Source of the DNA: Tethya wilhelma
Lineage: Eukaryota; Porifera; Demospongiae; Tethyida; Tethyidae
Assembly: GCA_964030475.1 (NCBI GenBank)
Contig: CAXIPT010000033.1
Location: 1-64,000 of the forward strand
Direction of reading: 5' to 3'
DNA: 64,000 nucleotides
In this document: piece after piece, positions 44,137 to 55,526 of the stretch
Numbering within the stretch: position 1 is the first letter of the stretch
Layout: every line of letters starts with the position of its first letter
Program-made: the position numbers and the translations under genes
Notes under the pieces: model-generated
What the model was told of the DNA's origin: nothing
Database searches by the model: none
What the model saw: only the letters and a program-made list of their open reading frames with translations

Positions 44137-44315
44137 CGGATTTAATACGTGTGTCACTCATTGCTTGTTTACTTTAGTTATATACATACATTTTCCCATT
44201 TTCTTTTTTGTGGACAGCCTTAATATTAGCCTTTGGCTATTTGGCATGCTCCTATGTCTCTGTTTTATTGACATGAACTTGATTAAATAAAAAAAATAAA
44301 AAATAAAAAAAAAAG
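41037..44315 (+). mobile_element. CR1/L2-type LINE, nearly full length, with lesions
   Basis: 41100-42767 encodes a Cys-containing start (WCCPDC), then the endonuclease with SNCRSILPKIDNL, LVLTETWLD, RHGGGLIMYI, YRPPSS, GDFNVDLL, STLIDHVYIS and SSDHNSV, and the RT lead-in ASGPDGISSRMLK. The RT continues in other frames to 44079 with SNYRPIALLSLPSKLLERI, FGFRPASSTQEAL, SGVPQGSILGPLLFNIYID, an intact MLYADDILQ catalytic box and the C-terminal LEYCSAIWDPH region. Lesions: a 1-nt loss near 42735, TAG for Gln at 42881-42883, a 4-nt insertion (TTAA) at ~43001, and a further frameshift near 43145. A T-tract (44100-44136) and an A-rich tail (44284-44314) mark the 3' end. It is inserted among SRCR exons on the opposite strand. 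Confidence 0.92.
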
Positions 44316-44439
44316 TTGCCATAGTTGCCTACGGAGTGTGCACATTAATTGCTGACTCAGCAATAGTTCGAGGTCCCAGTTCTTAATGCACCTGAGTAAA
44401 TTTTGGTATAACTCAAATAATTGAGTGGTATATTATACA

Positions 44440-44690
44440 TATAAGTGGCATATTCTGGGGCTCTCTTCATACACAAGCAAGAAGTGTGGCAAGCGAAGTG
44501 AGCCACGCTCTATGTATAAATTATAGTTATTACATGTCTTTCCGTGTATATATATATATGGAATAATATAATACATAAGGGCAGTTATATTATTGCACAA
44601 GGGTGAAGCCTGGGGGCTATAATAGTAACAATGCACATGAGGGCATTATTCCATACACAAGGAAAGACACGTAATAACTGTTTTGTAGCC
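44440..44690. repeat. Inverted-repeat element
   Basis: GTTATTACATGTCTTTCCGTGTATA...GGAATAAT (44527-44568) is inverted as ATTATTCCATACACAAGGAAAGACACGTAATAAC (44643-44679). A small MITE-like palindrome with no coding capacity. Confidence 0.6.
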
Positions 44691-45009
44691 AAAGAAAGCA
44701 GTAGGCTATATATAGCTAAAATACTAAAAATAAGGAGGGAGAGAGCCTGGTATCAAATATCACGTGCGTGACATATAGGTGAACGCCAAGGTGGACACGA
44801 GCTAAGTGGTACTTAATTGACTGCAAAAAGACATTCACGTGACCAAGTTCAGGGCTTCAGCATCATTTTTACTAGCTGAGAGAACTACGAGTGGATGAAT
44901 TAAGAAGGGACTCAGTTAAACAAGACCATGCAAGGACACTTAGTAGCCTATAACAGATGCCAGTTCGACGGCAGATAAATACTATAGCCTCTTGTACCAG
45001 CTCTTTTAG
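44691..45009. other. Intergenic, small repeat traces
   Basis: 44735-44760 (GGAGGGAGAGAGCCTGGTATC) resembles the inner end of the AGCCT...CCAGGCC MITE family. Nothing else recognised. Confidence 0.4.
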
Positions 45010-45425
45010 TTTGTAGCTTCCCTATATATTTAAGATGAAAACGAGTATTAAGGAATGTATAGTACCCATGGAAAGAACTTACTTTGTGCTGTCAAAGTTG
45101 GCTCAACACATGTACATTTTGGTTCTCTGGAAATCCTTTTCAAGTAATTCAGTTAGGAAGAAAGTATGTACGTACTACGAATAATTAAGTTAGGAGAACA
45201 AAAATGGCATTACTGTAGCTTAATTCCCACACTAGCGCTTTCTATGAGTGCTGTGGAAAGTTTTTGTGAGCTTTATAGGCCTTATATGCAGACTATAATC
45301 TGTCAGGGTGAGCCTCTGAGCAACTTTTACGTTTTAATCTTGTTTGAATTGATTTTATAGTCACTAACCTTTTGTATTGTGTCTATGAGACAGTTGGCCA
45401 TTTCTATTATACACACTACATACTG
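45010..45425 (-). repeat. Dispersed repeat B, diverged reverse copy
   Basis: Matches 54771-55200 in reverse: CGAGTATTAAGGAATGTATAGTACC, GTTGGCTCAACACA, GGTTCTCTGGAAATCC, AAAAATGGCATTACTG, CAATTTTTACG region and GACAGTTGGCCATTTCTATTATA at the end. Confidence 0.7.
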
Positions 45426-45626
45426 TATACGTTAATAAAGTAACAGTTACTAAAATTTAATATACAAGTAGTATAATAATTATAGATTTAATTTCAAATG
45501 AGTAAGTAGTTAGTCCAATTATTTCTAATCCTTAAATTGCAAGGCTTACATGAATTTAAAATGCCACTTATACTATTAAATTTTAGTAACTGTTACTTTA
45601 TTAAGATGCATAAGCTTTTGGCTTAC

Positions 45627-45806
45627 GTTGACATCTTACACCAACATCTCGATTATGATTGCAATACACATTATTCCCAAGTTGGACAAAATTTGTGTTT
45701 GAACATTGTAGTAGATTTGATTCAGCTCCAGTACAGCGTATGTTGCTCATAAATACAGGATCCATTCCAGTCCCAAATGTATCGCTATTAAAATAGACAG
45801 TAGTAC
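45627..45806 (-). CDS. SRCR receptor exon (second half-domain)
   Basis: Open minus-strand exon bounded by CTGTAG acceptor and GTAAGC donor, phase 1. It encodes [33 protein letters not shown] and VGVRCQ. It is a close paralogue of 48970-48791 (about 10 residue changes). It could pair with the first-half exon at 47473-47282 to form one domain. Part of the same SRCR receptor gene or array. Confidence 0.82.
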
Positions 45807-46100
45807 CTACAGAATATTATAATTTAAATCTAATTAGTGATACATATAAAATTTAACAGTATTAATAATTATGTGCAGCTGGTCTCGTACCCAGCTAGGC
45901 CACATATATACTTAATCTAAATTATTGTCAATCAACTTGATCGCTTTAATAATACTAGGCGATGCATTAATTGCATTGTTGGGGCAAGCATGAGCAAACT
46001 GGAAGTTTGATTCACTCAAATAAGTTGACTTTCGCCTGAAGTCATAATTATTATTATAATTGATTTTGGTATGATGCATGGTTGAACATATAGCATCTGT

Positions 46101-46254
46101 AGCCTTGTCCCCAGGCCCTCTGCGTGCTACTATTGTTGATTTATTACTTTGACAATCCTTACCAGATGATTTAAAAAATTATGAAAAATTTATGGTAGAT
46201 TGTCAATTTAATAAATCAATACTAGAAGCACGTAGAAGGCCTGGGAATGAGGCT
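46101..46254. mobile_element. 154-bp MITE, AGCCT...AGGCT family
   Basis: Ends AGCCTTGTCCCCAGGCCCTC and GGCCTGGGAATGAGGCT. Inverted similarity runs about 58 bp into each side (TGATTTATTA, TTGACAATC). A short relative of 4428-4723. Confidence 0.82.
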
Positions 46255-46639
46255 ATAACATCTGATCAAAGAGTATAATATATAGTTATATGCCATACAA
46301 AGATTACTTCATAAACTAACTTTACTATCGTGCGTTTTTGTGGATTCTCATGCAGCTTGCTGTAAATCTAGTAGTTGCTATACTTTCTAGATGCTAATGC
46401 ATGATTCAAAGGCCACAGCAATTTGCTTGTTCAGGTTGCATGTAGTTGATACACTCTCATGACATGCTCTACTGAGCTTTTCACTGTCAGTCTGACTTCC
46501 GAATCTTTATTCCACTGCGGCATGCGGTAGTCAGTCCTTGAAATCAGTTACAAAAGCTTTGTGTTATAGTGCTTGACAGCTTGTAATACGGCAGTTTCAG
46601 CAGTTCAGCATACCATGCTAGTCTGCAGTGGTACTTTAA
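46255..46639. other. Intergenic or intronic, nothing recognised
   Basis: No coding or repeat family recognised. Confidence 0.45.
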
Positions 46640-46866
46640 TTATCATTTCTACAATCTCTTTATCCAGTAATATCGACATCCATCCATGCACCCAGCATTA
46701 TACTGCATGCAGTAGTTAATTCAGCTCTGAGACTATTCTGCATGCCTGCCGGTTTTATATGGCCACTACATTTATAAGTGTTAAATTTAATAGTATATTT
46801 ACATGCATTTTCAGGGCTTTGCAATATTCATAGACACGTGGCACGGCATGACATGGCATACGGTTA
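46640..46866. repeat. Dispersed repeat F
   Basis: Parallel to 29630-30003, including CATAGACACGTGGCACGGCATG followed by CGGTTAAT. An (AT)n microsatellite follows at 46944-46969. Confidence 0.6.
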
Positions 46867-47281
46867 ATTTGTAATAATTAGAATATAGAGCACATATAAT
46901 ATTATATGGAAAGAGGTCGGTCAGATGATTACATCACTATTAATAATACATATATATATATATATATATGTGTATATATACATGGATATAAACCACTCGA
47001 GCTCGTTAACTTCACTATACTGTGGAGCTAGCTCATGCTTGTCCCAATTATAATAATGATAACATCAGATTCTAGATTTAATAATTTTTTTAATTAAGCC
47101 TAGTATACAGAAAGGCTGGATATTCAATGACCGCAAAGTGAATGCATAATGTGCATGAGTATAATTATATAGATTAAAGTCTTTCATGAAATGAGGGCGT
47201 GCATGGCTTGGGTACACATGGCTACGTCAAGGGTAATAATGCAGCAAGTTAACAAAGTATATATAGATCTATTTGAAATAC

Positions 47282-48970
47282 CAAGTTCTTGGTGCCCAAG
47301 TTGACGACAAACAACCCTAGCATCATTCACATCCCACTGGTTGACGTAAGATAAAGTACTTGAACAAACGGTCCCCCACACCCGATTGATGCAAACTTCA
47401 ACACGACCTTCAACATTGAACGTTGAACCACCAACGAGTCTAACATCACCATCCGAGCAATTAGCATACATCACTTCTACGTCTATTATATACACGTTAT
47501 GGTAATATAATTATATTGTTAAACAAACTCATGTATTATGCATACAGCAATTAACTTCCTTTAAAACCAATACCTTGACATCTCACAGAAGCATCTCTTG
47601 TTGAAGCACAAGTATAAGTATCAAACACACTGTTATGAGGACACTCCCAAACAGTGTTCTCGGTACCACTGCAGTTTAAGTCAACTATGTGAAAGGGCCA
47701 CACTGACTCTGTGTGTGACACTTTCCCAGCAAATGCTCCTAAAAATTATATATAATATATATCAAATAACAATGCTCTGAAACAGTAACTTGCAATAACA
47801 AAAAAAGTGTGTAATCATAACAATTTACCATATTCTGAGTATCCCAGCTGCCGGCACACCACACTTGCATCTTCACTCTCCCAAAAATCACTACATATAG
47901 TGCCCCATGTTTCATTCACACAGACCTCAACTCTTCCAAAGGTAGAGTTAAAGTGGGTTGAACTATTTGTGATACGAACTGATCCACTTGTACACAGAGC
48001 TGTATATATTAGATAGATTGTGAATAAATGTGTAAGAAAATCAGAATTTCATAAATGAGCTGTATAGAAATGCATGGTCAGTGTTGTAAAAAGTAAGGAA
48101 ATAAAGCAAGGCATGTCACCATTGGTTCATTCATTTTCATTATTGATTCTTTAAGCGTACATGCTGTCATCATACATATGATAGTACATATAGTATAGGA
48201 ATGGGCCCCGTGTCCCATAGGCTCAATACAAAATTTAGTTTATCTCCATAAAAATCTAGCAAAACAAAATTAAGCCTTCAAACTTGCTCGGAAGCTCTCT
48301 TAGACAGATTACCAACAGCATCTAAGGTCTTAAACTCACAGAAACTTTCCCAAGCACTCGTAAGAGATTGCTTGTTGGAAGCTATACCAAAGTAAAGTTT
48401 GTTCTCACTCAATTACGTATTATATATACTGTCGTCTATCCTAGATACAATGTAGGATTTAAGAGACCAGATATTTTACTTATTATATTGATTCAGTTTA
48501 TACCTTCCACGATCATTGTTGTTGTAAACTCCTAGCGATCTGTTGCCAGGGGTATTTTATTGACTTATTTGAACGCAATTTCCACAGAAACATAAAGCAT
48601 TGAGGTAGTTTTGACCACACAAAGTACTTTAGACTTAGGCTTAGTAGGCTTAACCTTAAATTGTCTTGCTGGAGTTTATGGCAATAAACATTAATTTATA
48701 TTTTGTTTATGGGACACTTAATTATACATACATAATTTATGATATAATAATTATTATAAATTTACTAATGTGTATAAGCTTCTGGCTTACGTTGACATCT
48801 TAAACCAATATCTCGATTATGACTGCAATGTACACTACTCCCAAGTTCGACAAAATTTGTGTTTGGACATTGTAGTAGATTTGATTCGGCTCCAGTGCAG
48901 CGTATATTGCTAAAATATACAGGATCCATTCCACTACCAAATGTATCGCTATTAAAAAAGACAGTAGTAC
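47282..48970 (-). CDS. SRCR receptor exons (four half-domain exons)
   Basis: Minus-strand order: 48970-48791 (second half; [33 protein letters not shown]), 47999-47829 (first half; [47 protein letters not shown]), 47738-47574 (second half; [32 protein letters not shown]) and 47473-47282 (first half; [40 protein letters not shown]). Phase 1 is kept at all junctions. The first listed half-domain lacks its partner upstream; the contig ends at 49535. Cys spacing fits SRCR domains. The 3' two exons are near-identical to 38217-37739, showing tandem block duplication. Confidence 0.87.
48190..48430 (+). repeat. Dispersed repeat B, partial
   Basis: TAGTATAGGAATGGGCC...GTCCCATAGGCTCAATACAAAAT, AAAATCTAGCAAAACAAA and CACTCGTAAGAGA follow the first third of repeat B. 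A family A scrap lies just before it (48060-48140). Confidence 0.65.
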
Positions 48971-49535
48971 CTACAGAATATGTAATGTCAACCGTTAGTG
49001 ATACATATGAGATTGTATAATAGTATAATGTAAGGTAGCCTCTTCCTAAGGCCCTTCCTTCTTCAAAAAATAATATAAAAAAAAGGAGAGAGAGGGCCTG
49101 GTACGTGACATCACAGGATATATGTCACTTTTAATTGAGCGTAGGTAAAGCAATCGCAAACAGGCAACTCTGAATTTTACAGAGCCTTGAAGTATTAAAA
49201 TACAGCAGCTAATTCAAATCATATTTTGAGCTAGTTTCAATATTTTAATCGTAGCCGTACCATGTGCATGGCCCTGACACGCTCTTTCTGGCCACTTTTA
49301 GTTCTGTAGCTCTTTCAAATACCACTAAGAATACACAGTAGCATTAAACTTGATACAGCTTTACCATTTTTAATATTTAGCTGTAAGATCTGGAACCCTT
49401 GAGTTCACCGATCTCTTTTGTATAAAACTATTTTCCACGCATTGATATATAGTAGCTGAAACTATTTACATGGCCACGCTCAGTTATAAGTCGGTTCTAC
49501 GATGGTTCTACTCTGAGCGTCACGTGCCCTCTCAC
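48971..49535. other. Contig end, no further exon found
   Basis: Expected to hold the partner half-domain of the SRCR exon at 48970-48791, but none is visible. 49024-49110 carries MITE scraps (GGAGAGAGAGGGCCTGGTACG). Confidence 0.5.
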
Positions 49536-49536
49536 N
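49536..49536. other. Single-N contig join
   Basis: One N between two unrelated, non-coding flanks. Confidence 0.7.
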
Positions 49537-51486
49537 ATGGTAGATTTGAATTTGCCAATAATTCATTATAACTATAGTATCCCATGCAGGTTCGGAAACA
49601 TACTCTTAAAGCAAATTTTTGTACATCCTCCAGCAGCGAAATACCTGCATTGAATGTTGGATCAAGACATCAAGACTTCTGAGTTTATTTGTATTTCTGC
49701 GTGCTTGTACAGAACCACAGACACAGCTAGTCACTCCTGGAGTCCATATAATCTATCTATATATGCATGGCCTACTGGGCCATAAGTGTAGTAATGTCTA
49801 TGACTGAGCTAGCTAGCTAGCTAAATAAGAATTGCATGGGCATGCAATTGCACAAATTTACATAGTTTTGTATCCTGCCCACGTTCAATTTTCACCTGTC
49901 TAGCACACGTCTATGCTTTATATAGGCTCACGTGAGATTAGAGACCAGGCTCTCCCTTTCCTTACGTGTAAGGTAGGCAGTGAGCCTGGGAACGAGGCTA
50001 TGTATATATACCTCTTCGTAATCATGTTTCAATAATCTTACTTCAAACATTCATACTAAGCACACACACAGAGTAGATGCATGCAGAAGCATGATAATAG
50101 TAAAGACACATGGAGCTATAGACCATAAAATACACTAGAAAATCAGTTCACTTATTATTTGCATTTGCTTGGATTACCTTAATTCCTTCAAAACAGAACT
50201 TGAGCTAGTCCCAGAGTTTCACAGCAGTATGGTAGCATCACTAGCATGACTGAAGCTAAGACAGAGGCTTGGATCTTAATAAACCAACGACAAAGCAGTG
50301 TGACTCATTACATCCCGATGGTCTTCAATTAGAGAGAAAACAGTCAGTCACTTTGACTGAGGTGAAGTTAGCAGCTTTGAGTCGACCAGTCCGACCTCCA
50401 ATCAATCCCTCGATTATTGCTCTCCTTGTCATGCACCAACCATATTTCATCTCAGCTGGCCATTTTGTAGCAGCTAATCCACTTCAAAGGGGCAGCTTCT
50501 TTGATGTACCGCTTTTTGTAAAATCTCTCTTTGTGATCACCACAAAAGTGTGAAATTTAGAACAAAAATTGCCTGATGTCAACTCTTTAGAAGTACATAT
50601 TCTTTTTCCATTTATTCGTCCCTGGTTGGTTAGATCAGTGGGTGTGCCCAAAAAAATTGAACAACAGTGGAAGCAGCAAAGAAATGGCGAAAAACGATAC
50701 ATAAAAGTGTTTAGCTGATAAAAATAAGTAGGTATATACACCTCCTTCTTGTTTCTTCAATCATTGTAGCTTGTGTTGAAATAGATGCAATAGGCAGAAG
50801 ACTGGAAGTTAATGAAAAAGCTGCTATTTAGGAAAAAAATTTCTAGCGTGCTCAGTATAGCTAGATATCCATTAGCACTACCTGTTTGTGTAAAAATCTG
50901 GAGAGAAATTAGATTTTATGGTGTCTTTTGCAAGTTCGAAATTTCCCTAGCAATACGGTGCGTGGGCATGTCCAACCACCCATAAACGCAGTATTGTGTG
51001 GGCGTGGCACTTGAACTTAGCCTCATGGAGAGTTGAGAAAGAGACCTCATGGTGAATATGTTTTCCAGTACAGAAACACACTAGGGCCACAAAGCTTAAA
51101 CTGATACTAGAAGACTATACTAAAATGTTCTGTCTGGTTTTTCTGAAAATTCCTGACCAATATGGGATGGCGAGCAGTGAGTGTTTTGGCAGGAACAATT
51201 AGTTTACACTAAAATTTACTATTTTGTTCTGTATTCTAGTGATACAGTTGTATTGAAACAAAAGCCAGATAGGAATTTTTAGTATACAGACTATGAGCGA
51301 GCTAACTTACAAGCACTATGCCAAACTCTGCACTATAGGCTCCTTCTGTACCAGATTTGTCGTTTTGCGTCTATGAATATCAGCTTAATTTTATTCACAA
51401 TGATGGTAACCATGGCAAATAATTGTGAGTCCCTATATAAAGCATAATGATCATAGTACCCTTGGAAATAGCTCTAAGTTATGGAA
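49537..51486. other. Intergenic, no supported gene
   Basis: 49932-49998 is a decayed AGCCT-type MITE piece (ending AGCCTGGGAACGAGGCT). An open frame at 50269-50553 (+) has no signal, domain or repeat structure. No other feature is supported. Confidence 0.5.
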
Positions 51487-52167
51487 TGCCACGTGCGACA
51501 AAAATAGCAACTACTGTTAAATCGATTTTGTATTCGATAGGTGGTCGATTACAATAAGCAAAATCGATCTGATATCGATTTTTGTATTCGACTTACAATC
51601 GATTAATGATCGATTTGTATTCGATTTTTACGGTGGCCCTGGAGGTTGCATACTCTCACTCCAGTGCTGTCACGTGTCATTCCACCTTTGACCTTCGTAA
51701 TTAAGATATTCAGTGTATGATCAGGATATATGATAGGCTCTTAGCCTCTATCATAATCATCAAGAGAAGCTGAAGCTGCTGGTTGGCTTTAATAGTTATT
51801 AATCACTCTGATTTTCTACCCTACAATAGTCTTCTGCTGTAGTGGTAGAGCTAATATTATATAGTATGCAAACATATAGAATAATTGCAAAATAAGACAT
51901 GAGCCAATTATTACAAGTCACCATGCTGGTTGACAAAAACTTGCAGGAGCCTCCAAGACAGTCCAGTAGCCTTGGTATCTAGGCTATTAGCTACAAAGAA
52001 CCATCAGACCCTGGATAGATCTTAGCTACTGGGTCATTTTACACTAGTAGCTAACTAGTGGCACTGCATGTGGCATTGTTTTTACTAGCATATATAGGTA
52101 GAGATGAAGACTAAAAATATGAAGTAATTTGAATCTTGAAAGCAACTTAGAATAGCATGGCCTGGGT

Positions 52168-52787
52168 ATCATACGTACGGTAGTACGTATAGTAGGAATG
52201 GGCCGACTGTCCCATTGACACAATACAAAATGTTCATGCTTATAAACTTTCAGGAAAACAAGGCTAAGCCTTCAAATGCATTTTATAGCCTCTCCCAGAC
52301 AGTTTACTTACTGTATTAACCAAGAAAACTGGCAGAAAGTTTCTGGAGCACTCTGGAGAGAGCGCTGGCGAGAAGCCACAAGAGTGCAATTTTGTTCTCC
52401 TTCCTTCCTTCCTTCCTTCCTTCCTTCCTTCCTTCCTTCCTAACTGACTTACTTGAACGCGATTTCCAGACAAACTAAAGGCATTGAGCCAACTTTAACT
52501 ATATAGTGAGACTTCATTTCATCTGTAGTACGTCCTTTTTGACTTGTTAGCTGGCGAAAAGGCAGCAAACAAAATCTAGGCAGCTTTGAAAATCTCGATA
52601 TAAAATATTGTACTTTATATAAGCCATTTTGATGTAGGTAAAGGTCGTCAATAGACCACGTGGTTTGTAATTACTTATAATGCGCGTGCGCATTAAATGT
52701 ACAGTTCTGCTTTTTGAATAATACTAGTCTCTGCTGTATGAATGTCTCCATACAATTGAGCACCTTGGTGTTTAAAAAAGTGAATGA
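52168..52787 (+). repeat. Dispersed repeat B, full copy
   Basis: Starts TACGTACGGTAGTACGTATA and TAGGAATGGGCCGACTGTCC, contains a (TTCC)n microsatellite (52398-52440) and TTTCCAGACAAAC, GACCACGTGG, and ends AAAAAAGTGAATGAACA next to family A. No coding capacity. Confidence 0.85.
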
Positions 52788-53145
52788 ACAAGTATAGTAA
52801 AAATTTTATAAAAATTAGAAGTGTAGGAATGGGCAGTGCAGTAAAAAGCAATGAAACAAGGTAAGTCTCTGAATTTCGGCACATGACTACTTCATTTTTT
52901 GTACCCAACTCTTATACATTACTGTGTACCTACATTCTACATACTTGTTATCCAAATTAGTCAAGTGATTGCTTGCATTGACTCATGAGCCAAATGATGG
53001 ACGCGGATGGAATTCAAACTTGCAATTGACTCATTAAATGAAGTAGTCATGTGCTGAAATTCAGAGACTTGCCTTGTTTCATTGCTTTTTACCGCACTGC
53101 CCATTCCTACACTTCTAATTTTTATAAAATTTTTACTATACTTGT
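52788..53145 (+). mobile_element. Foldback family A, full copy (358 bp)
   Basis: Arms at 52788-52905 and 53035-53145 are inverted. The edges are ACAAGTATAGTAAAAATTTT and its complement, with GTGTAGGAATGGGCAGTGC and TCTGAATTTCGGCACATGAC inside. The centre carries CAAGTGATTGCTTGCATTG as in the 55527 copy. Confidence 0.88.
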
Positions 53146-53686
53146 ACTATATATAACCAAGAGAATAGTGACTAAATTTTCTTTGACTGAGACACCGCAG
53201 AGAAACTCAGAATTTATCTTAGGTGGCAGTGGCCTAGAGATGAGGCACACAGATCTATATGCCATAAAGTTGCAGTGCAGACTCAAAGGTCAAAGATGAA
53301 ATTACTGGAATGACACGTGACAGAACTGGAATGACACGCGACCTCCAGGGCCACTGACACGGGTAAAAATCGAATGCAAATCGATTATTGCACAAAAATC
53401 GATTGTATGTCGAATAAAAATCGATTATAAATCGAGTAAAAATCGAGTACGGTAGTATATAAAGTCCAATACGACCACCAATCAATTACAAAATCGATAC
53501 CAGATCGATTTTGCTTATCACAATCGACCACCTATAAAATACAAAATCGATTAACGACATTCACAGTAGTTGCTATTTTTGTCGCACGTGGCGTTCCATA
53601 CTAAGTAAAGTCATAGTATTAGTTGTATATCAGCCATCTAATTAACCCTTGGTGCGCATGCGCAGCAGGGGTTATGGTAGTCGTTT

Positions 53687-53724
<38 letters not shown>

Positions 53725-53829
53725 TTCCAACTATATCTCAAGAACGGCAGCTCCAGTCTTCAAAAGCGGCATACCAAGGTAAAATAATATTGAGATTATC
53801 TAAAAAAATTACACAAAGAATTCAACAAA

Positions 53830-54115
53830 AGCCTGTAGTTCCTGAGATCTGAGGCTTTTCAGCCTCTTTGAGCGCTAAGCTTGGAGGCCACACCCATAAT
53901 TTTGGGGGACGAGCCTGAGCGAGCTTCATAGCATAGACAGTAGAAGCTTAGCAACTGATATGAAATAGCCTGAGGTCCTTTTACAAAGCAACAAAAGCCT
54001 ATAGTTTCTGAAATCTGAGGCTTTTCAGCCTATCTGAGCTAAGCTTCAAGGCCACACTGTTAAAATTTTGGGGCAAGCATGAGGGGCGAGCCTGAGCGAG
54101 TCCCATAGCATAGCT
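53830..54115 (+). repeat. Direct duplication of ~120 bp
   Basis: TAGTTCCTGAGATCTGAGGC ... GAGCCTGAGCGAG ... ATAGCATAG (53830-53945) recurs in order at 53998-54115 with small changes. A tandem enlargement of the Helentron-like element body. Confidence 0.7.
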
Positions 54116-54171
54116 GCAGACCTGCTTATTGATACACACTCATCCAACTACATCATACAGAAATAACAATC

Positions 54172-54770
54172 ATACGTACGGTAGTACGTATAGTAGGAAT
54201 GGGCCGACTGTCCCATAGACACAATACAAAATGTTCATGCTTATAAACTTTCAAGGAAAGAAAGCTAAGCCTTCAACTGCATTCAATAGCCTCCCACAGA
54301 TAGTTTACTTACTGTATTAACAAAGAAAACTGGCAGAAAGTTTCCAGAGCACTCTGGAGAGAGCGCTGGCGAGAAGCCACAACAGTGCAATTTTGTTCAT
54401 CTTCCTTCCTAACTGACTTACTTGAACGCGATTTCCAGACAAACAAAAGACATTGAGACAACTTTGACCATATAGTAAGACTTCAATTCATCTGTAGTAC
54501 GTCCTTTTCTACTCGTTTGCTGGCGAAAAGGCAGCAAACAAAATCTAGGCAGCTTTGAAACTCACAGTGATATAAAATACTGTACTTTTTATTTAGCCAT
54601 TTTATGTAGGTAAAGGTCGTCAATAGACCACGTGTTTTTCATGCCTATAATGCGCATGCGCATCAAATGTACACTTCTGCTTTTTGTAGAGTCTCTGTTG
54701 TGTAGTTATCTCCATGCAATTGAGCACCTTGGTGTTTAAAAAAGTGAATGAACAAGTAGTAAAAATTTTA
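54172..54770 (+). repeat. Dispersed repeat B copy
   Basis: Same start (TACGTACGGTAGTACGTA, TAGGAATGGGCCGACTGTCC) and body as 52168-52787. It runs to GAATGAACAAGTAGTAAAAATTTT, where another copy begins. Confidence 0.85.
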
Positions 54771-55363
54771 TCATACGTACGGTAGTACGTATAGTAGGAA
54801 TGGGCCGCCTGTCCCATAGACACAATACAAAATGTTTATGATCATAAAAATCTAGCAAAACAAAGTAGAGTCTTCAAACTTGCTCAAAGGCTCCCTCTGA
54901 CAGGTTACCAATTGTATGCAAGGCCTAAAACTCACAGAAACCTTCAGTAGCACTCGTAGAAAGCGCTACTGGGAAGCCACCATAGTGCCATTTTTGTTCT
55001 TACTTACGTACGTACTTCCTTCCTAACTGACTTACTTGAAAAGCATTTCCAGAGAACCAGAATGTGTTGAGCCAACTTTGACAGCACAAACTAACTTCTT
55101 TTCATAGGTACTACATTCCTTGATACTCGTTTTCATCATAAATAGGCTTAAACAAAAACTAGAGAGCTTTGAAACTTAGTGTATAAATTCTTGTACTTCA
55201 ATGCAGCCATCTTTGTAAGTAGAGTTCAAAGGTCATTATTAACTTTATCCTCGTGGCATTATTATACGCATGCGCATTAGCTTCCTCCAGCTGCCCAAGC
55301 TTTTTGTAGGGACTAACCAATCTCTGATAATCTCCACACTGTAGTGTTGAAAAAAGTGAATGA
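54771..55363 (+). repeat. Dispersed repeat B, diverged copy
   Basis: Begins with the same TACGTACGGTAGTACGTA start but follows a more diverged subfamily (AAAAATCTAGCAAAACAAAG, CCAGAACCAGAATGTGTTGAG-like blocks). It leads into the palindrome at 55364. Confidence 0.8.
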
Positions 55364-55526
55364 ACAAGTAGTAAAAATTTCAAAAAAATAAGTAGTGTAG
55401 GAATGGGCAGTACAGTAAAAAGTATTGGAACAAGGAATGTCTCAATTTCTCATTCCTTGTTCCAATACTTTTTACTGCACTGCCCATTCCTACACTACTT
55501 ATTTTTTTGAAATTTTTACTACTTGT
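55364..55526. repeat. Near-perfect 163-bp palindrome of family A arms
   Basis: Two outer arms of family A are placed head to head with a ~10-bp centre near 55445. ACAAGTAGTAAAAATTTC, AAGTAGTGTAGGAATGGGCAG and TTGGAACAAGGAATG are mirrored with almost no mismatch. Confidence 0.85.

Larger units (their letters stand above)
51487..53605. mobile_element. Element with long inverted ends rich in ATCGAT
   Basis: The left end (51487-51715) and right end (~53270-53605) are inverted copies: GGAATGCCACGTGCGACAAA, AATAGCAACTACTGT, ATAGGTGGTCGATT and AAGCAAAATCGATCTG appear on both sides. Both ends are crowded with ATCGAT in either orientation, with more sites in the right arm. The centre is now occupied by the repeat B plus family A composite (52168-53145), which probably inserted later. 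No transposase is present. Confidence 0.75.

Noticed and set aside
50269..50553. 94-codon ORF as a gene
   Set aside because: No signal peptide, domain, repeat or splice support; the length is within chance for this window.
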